Part shown: positions 12,352 to 13,699 of the stretch, in pieces
Layout of the letters: each line of letters begins with the position of its first letter
Numbering within the stretch: the stretch's first letter is position 1
From: an uncultured Akkermansia sp.
GTDB lineage: Bacteria > Verrucomicrobiota > Verrucomicrobiia > Verrucomicrobiales > Akkermansiaceae
Direction: 5' to 3'
Assembly (NCBI GenBank): GCA_904501915.1
Contig: CAJGCV010000056.1
Coordinates: 1-13,699, forward strand
Length of the DNA stretch: 13,699 nucleotides
Made by a program: the position numbers and the translations under genes
The notes under the pieces: model-generated
The model's database searches: none
Seen by the model: only the letters and a program-made list of their open reading frames with translations
What the model was told of the DNA's origin: nothing

Positions 12352-13699
12352 TCATTCAATGCCCTGCCGGTCGTAAAGTTCTTTATATAGCGGGCAGGAA
12401 GCATAAAGTTCCTCATGCGTGCCATCGCCCACAATACGGCCGTAGTCAAACACCAGAATGCGGTGCGCATTGCGGATGGTGCTGAAACGGTGCGCCACAA
12501 TGAGCGTGGTGCGCCCCTGGGCCAGCTTATCCAGCTCTTCCTGAATCTCGCGCTCACTCTCAGCATCGAGTGAAGCGGTGGCTTCATCCAGAATCAGGAT
12601 GGGGGCATCCTTCACAAAAGCACGGGCAATGGCCACGCGCTGGCGCTGACCGCCGGAAAGCCCGGCGCCACCCTGCCCCAGCTCGGTATCAATCCCCTGC
12701 GGCTGAGTTGCCAGGAACTTGCTCACGGCAGCTGAATCCGCCGCTGCCAGGATTTCCGGCTCCGTGGCGTTCATGCGCCCCAGGCGGATATTCTCGCGAA
12801 TACTGCCGGCAAAGAGCAGAGCCTGCTGCCCCACAAGGGAGAGCTGCTCACGCAAATCATGTGTATGCATATCCCGCACATCGATACCATCCACTGTAAC
12901 AGCCCCCTTTGTGGCTTCGTAGAATCGGGGAATCAGTGAAGCAAAAGTCGTCTTCCCCGAACCGCTGGGGCCCACAAGACCCACAATCTGCCCGGCAGGA
13001 ATCGTCAGATCCACATCGCGCAACACCAGTTTCTCCGGGTCATAACCGAAACTTACATTCTTAAAGCAGATTTCCCCCTTGGCCCGGCCCTCAATCTTCT
13101 GCGGATTGGCGGGCTGGGGAATTGAGTTAGGTTCCAACAGTACTTCAGAAAGGCGCTTCAATGCACCCTGTGCTTCATTGAAGCGGTTCCACGCTGTTCC
13201 TGCGCGCTTCATGGAGTCAAAGGTGAAGAACAGAGCCGCGGCAATAGCCATAAAATCTGTGAGAGCAAGGCCGCACATGCGCCCGCGCACCAGCAGGAAT
13301 GCCAGGGCAAGAGCTGTCACAATTTCCATGACCGGCACCAACGCTTTCTGGTATTTCACCAGTTTCACCAGATTCGTGCGCAAACGCCGCGAAACATTCC
13401 TGAAATCATCAATTTCACGCTGTTCCAATGCATAGGCACGGATTTCGCGCTGATTTTCCAGATTCTGCTGCACGGCGGTATTAAGCTCACCCAGCCCCTG
13501 CTGCGCGCGCTGTGCCTTCTGCGAAATACGCTTACCGAATTCCATGATAGGCCAGGCAGCCAGGGCAATAAACACCAGATTCACAAAGAACAACACACCC
13601 TGACCAGATGTGACAAGGAGGAAAATAAATGCCCCTATGGCACAAATGGCAGTAATCGGCTGCTTCACCAAATCATTGGAAACCGTGGTCAGGATATTC
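12352..13699 (-). CDS. ABC exporter, fused permease and ATPase (MsbA-like), 5' part missing
   Basis: The frame is open to the right edge, with 'NILTTVSNDLVKQP' continuing a typical 'nDv' coupling region, so the N-terminal helices lie outside the window; about 448 residues are present. The visible half has the last transmembrane helices (including 'FIFLLVTSGQGVLFFVNLVF', and later 'VMEIVTALALAFLLV'). The complete nucleotide-binding domain follows: Walker A GPSGSGKTT, Q-loop Gln in 'LVGQQALLF', signature LSGGQRQR, Walker B ILILDEATASLD and H-loop His in 'IVAHRFST'. All ATPase residues are intact. The architecture matches type IV half-size exporters such as MsbA, which flips lipid A-core, but lipid, peptide and drug exporters share it, so the substrate is not assigned. 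It ends just before the shared terminator. Confidence 0.9.
   Translation of the reverse strand, partial: NILTTVSNDLVKQPITAICAIGAFIFLLVTSGQGVLFFVNLVFIALAAWPIMEFGKRISQKAQRAQQGLGELNTAVQQNLENQREIRAYALEQREIDDFRNVSRRLRTNLVKLVKYQKALVPVMEIVTALALAFLLVRGRMCGLALTDFMAIAAALFFTFDSMKRAGTAWNRFNEAQGALKRLSEVLLEPNSIPQPANPQKIEGRAKGEICFKNVSFGYDPEKLVLRDVDLTIPAGQIVGLVGPSGSGKTTFASLIPRFYEATKGAVTVDGIDVRDMHTHDLREQLSLVGQQALLFAGSIRENIRLGRMNATEPEILAAADSAAVSKFLATQPQGIDTELGQGGAGLSGGQRQRVAIARAFVKDAPILILDEATASLDAESEREIQEELDKLAQGRTTLIVAHRFSTIRNAHRILVFDYGRIVGDGTHEELYASCPLYKELYDRQGIE

Noticed and set aside
1..13699. CRISPR array, insertion sequence, prophage or retron
   Set aside because: No regularly spaced repeats, transposase, integrase, reverse transcriptase or terminal inverted repeats were seen by eye on either strand.

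Overview
This is a GC-rich bacterial chromosomal window with short intergenic gaps. It holds eleven protein genes (two cut by the window ends), two tRNA genes and one clear bidirectional terminator. The content suggests a Gram-negative, diderm bacterium: an LptF/LptG-family permease, a periplasmic L,D-transpeptidase and an MsbA-like ABC exporter. Several genes lack a Shine-Dalgarno sequence and have a promoter almost touching the start codon. A secreted serpin would fit a gut-associated member of the Verrucomicrobiota (Akkermansia-like), but that placement is inference; no rRNA or phylogenetic marker was compared.

Layout from left to right. (1) 1-444, minus: a HipB-like repressor overlapping the start of a HipA-like kinase that runs off the left edge. 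This is a type II toxin-antitoxin pair lying just downstream of the tRNA genes. (2) 609-922, minus: a tRNA-Phe/tRNA-Pro operon with its own strong promoter and intrinsic terminator. (3) 998-3837, minus: a probable operon of metallophosphoesterase, LptF/G-family permease with an unusual N-terminal extension, and HAD phosphatase. (4) 4019-5682, plus: a divergent two-gene operon of YafK-type L,D-transpeptidase and an unrecognised membrane protein with an internal duplication. (5) 5877-6998, minus: a secreted serpin with an inhibitory-type hinge. (6) 7204-7560, minus: a small GGQ-domain release-factor-like protein. (7) 7668-10427, plus: DNA polymerase I with all three activities apparently intact. 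(8) 10540-12304, plus: a membrane-anchored protein of unknown function, then IspF and PncC/CinA-C, ending at a terminator shared with (9), a convergent ABC exporter that runs off the right edge.

The genes are mostly housekeeping: DNA repair and replication, isoprenoid synthesis, pyridine-nucleotide recycling, envelope lipid and peptidoglycan handling, and ribosome rescue. The accessory or unusual parts are the HipBA pair, the serpin, the duplicated membrane protein and the extended Lpt permease. A second theme is regulatory: several promoters put the -10 box only 7-13 nt upstream of the ATG, implying leaderless or near-leaderless mRNAs. Two neighbouring genes also share a near-identical ATGCnnnGCATG start-site motif. 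I do not see a CRISPR array, insertion sequence, prophage or obvious new defence system.
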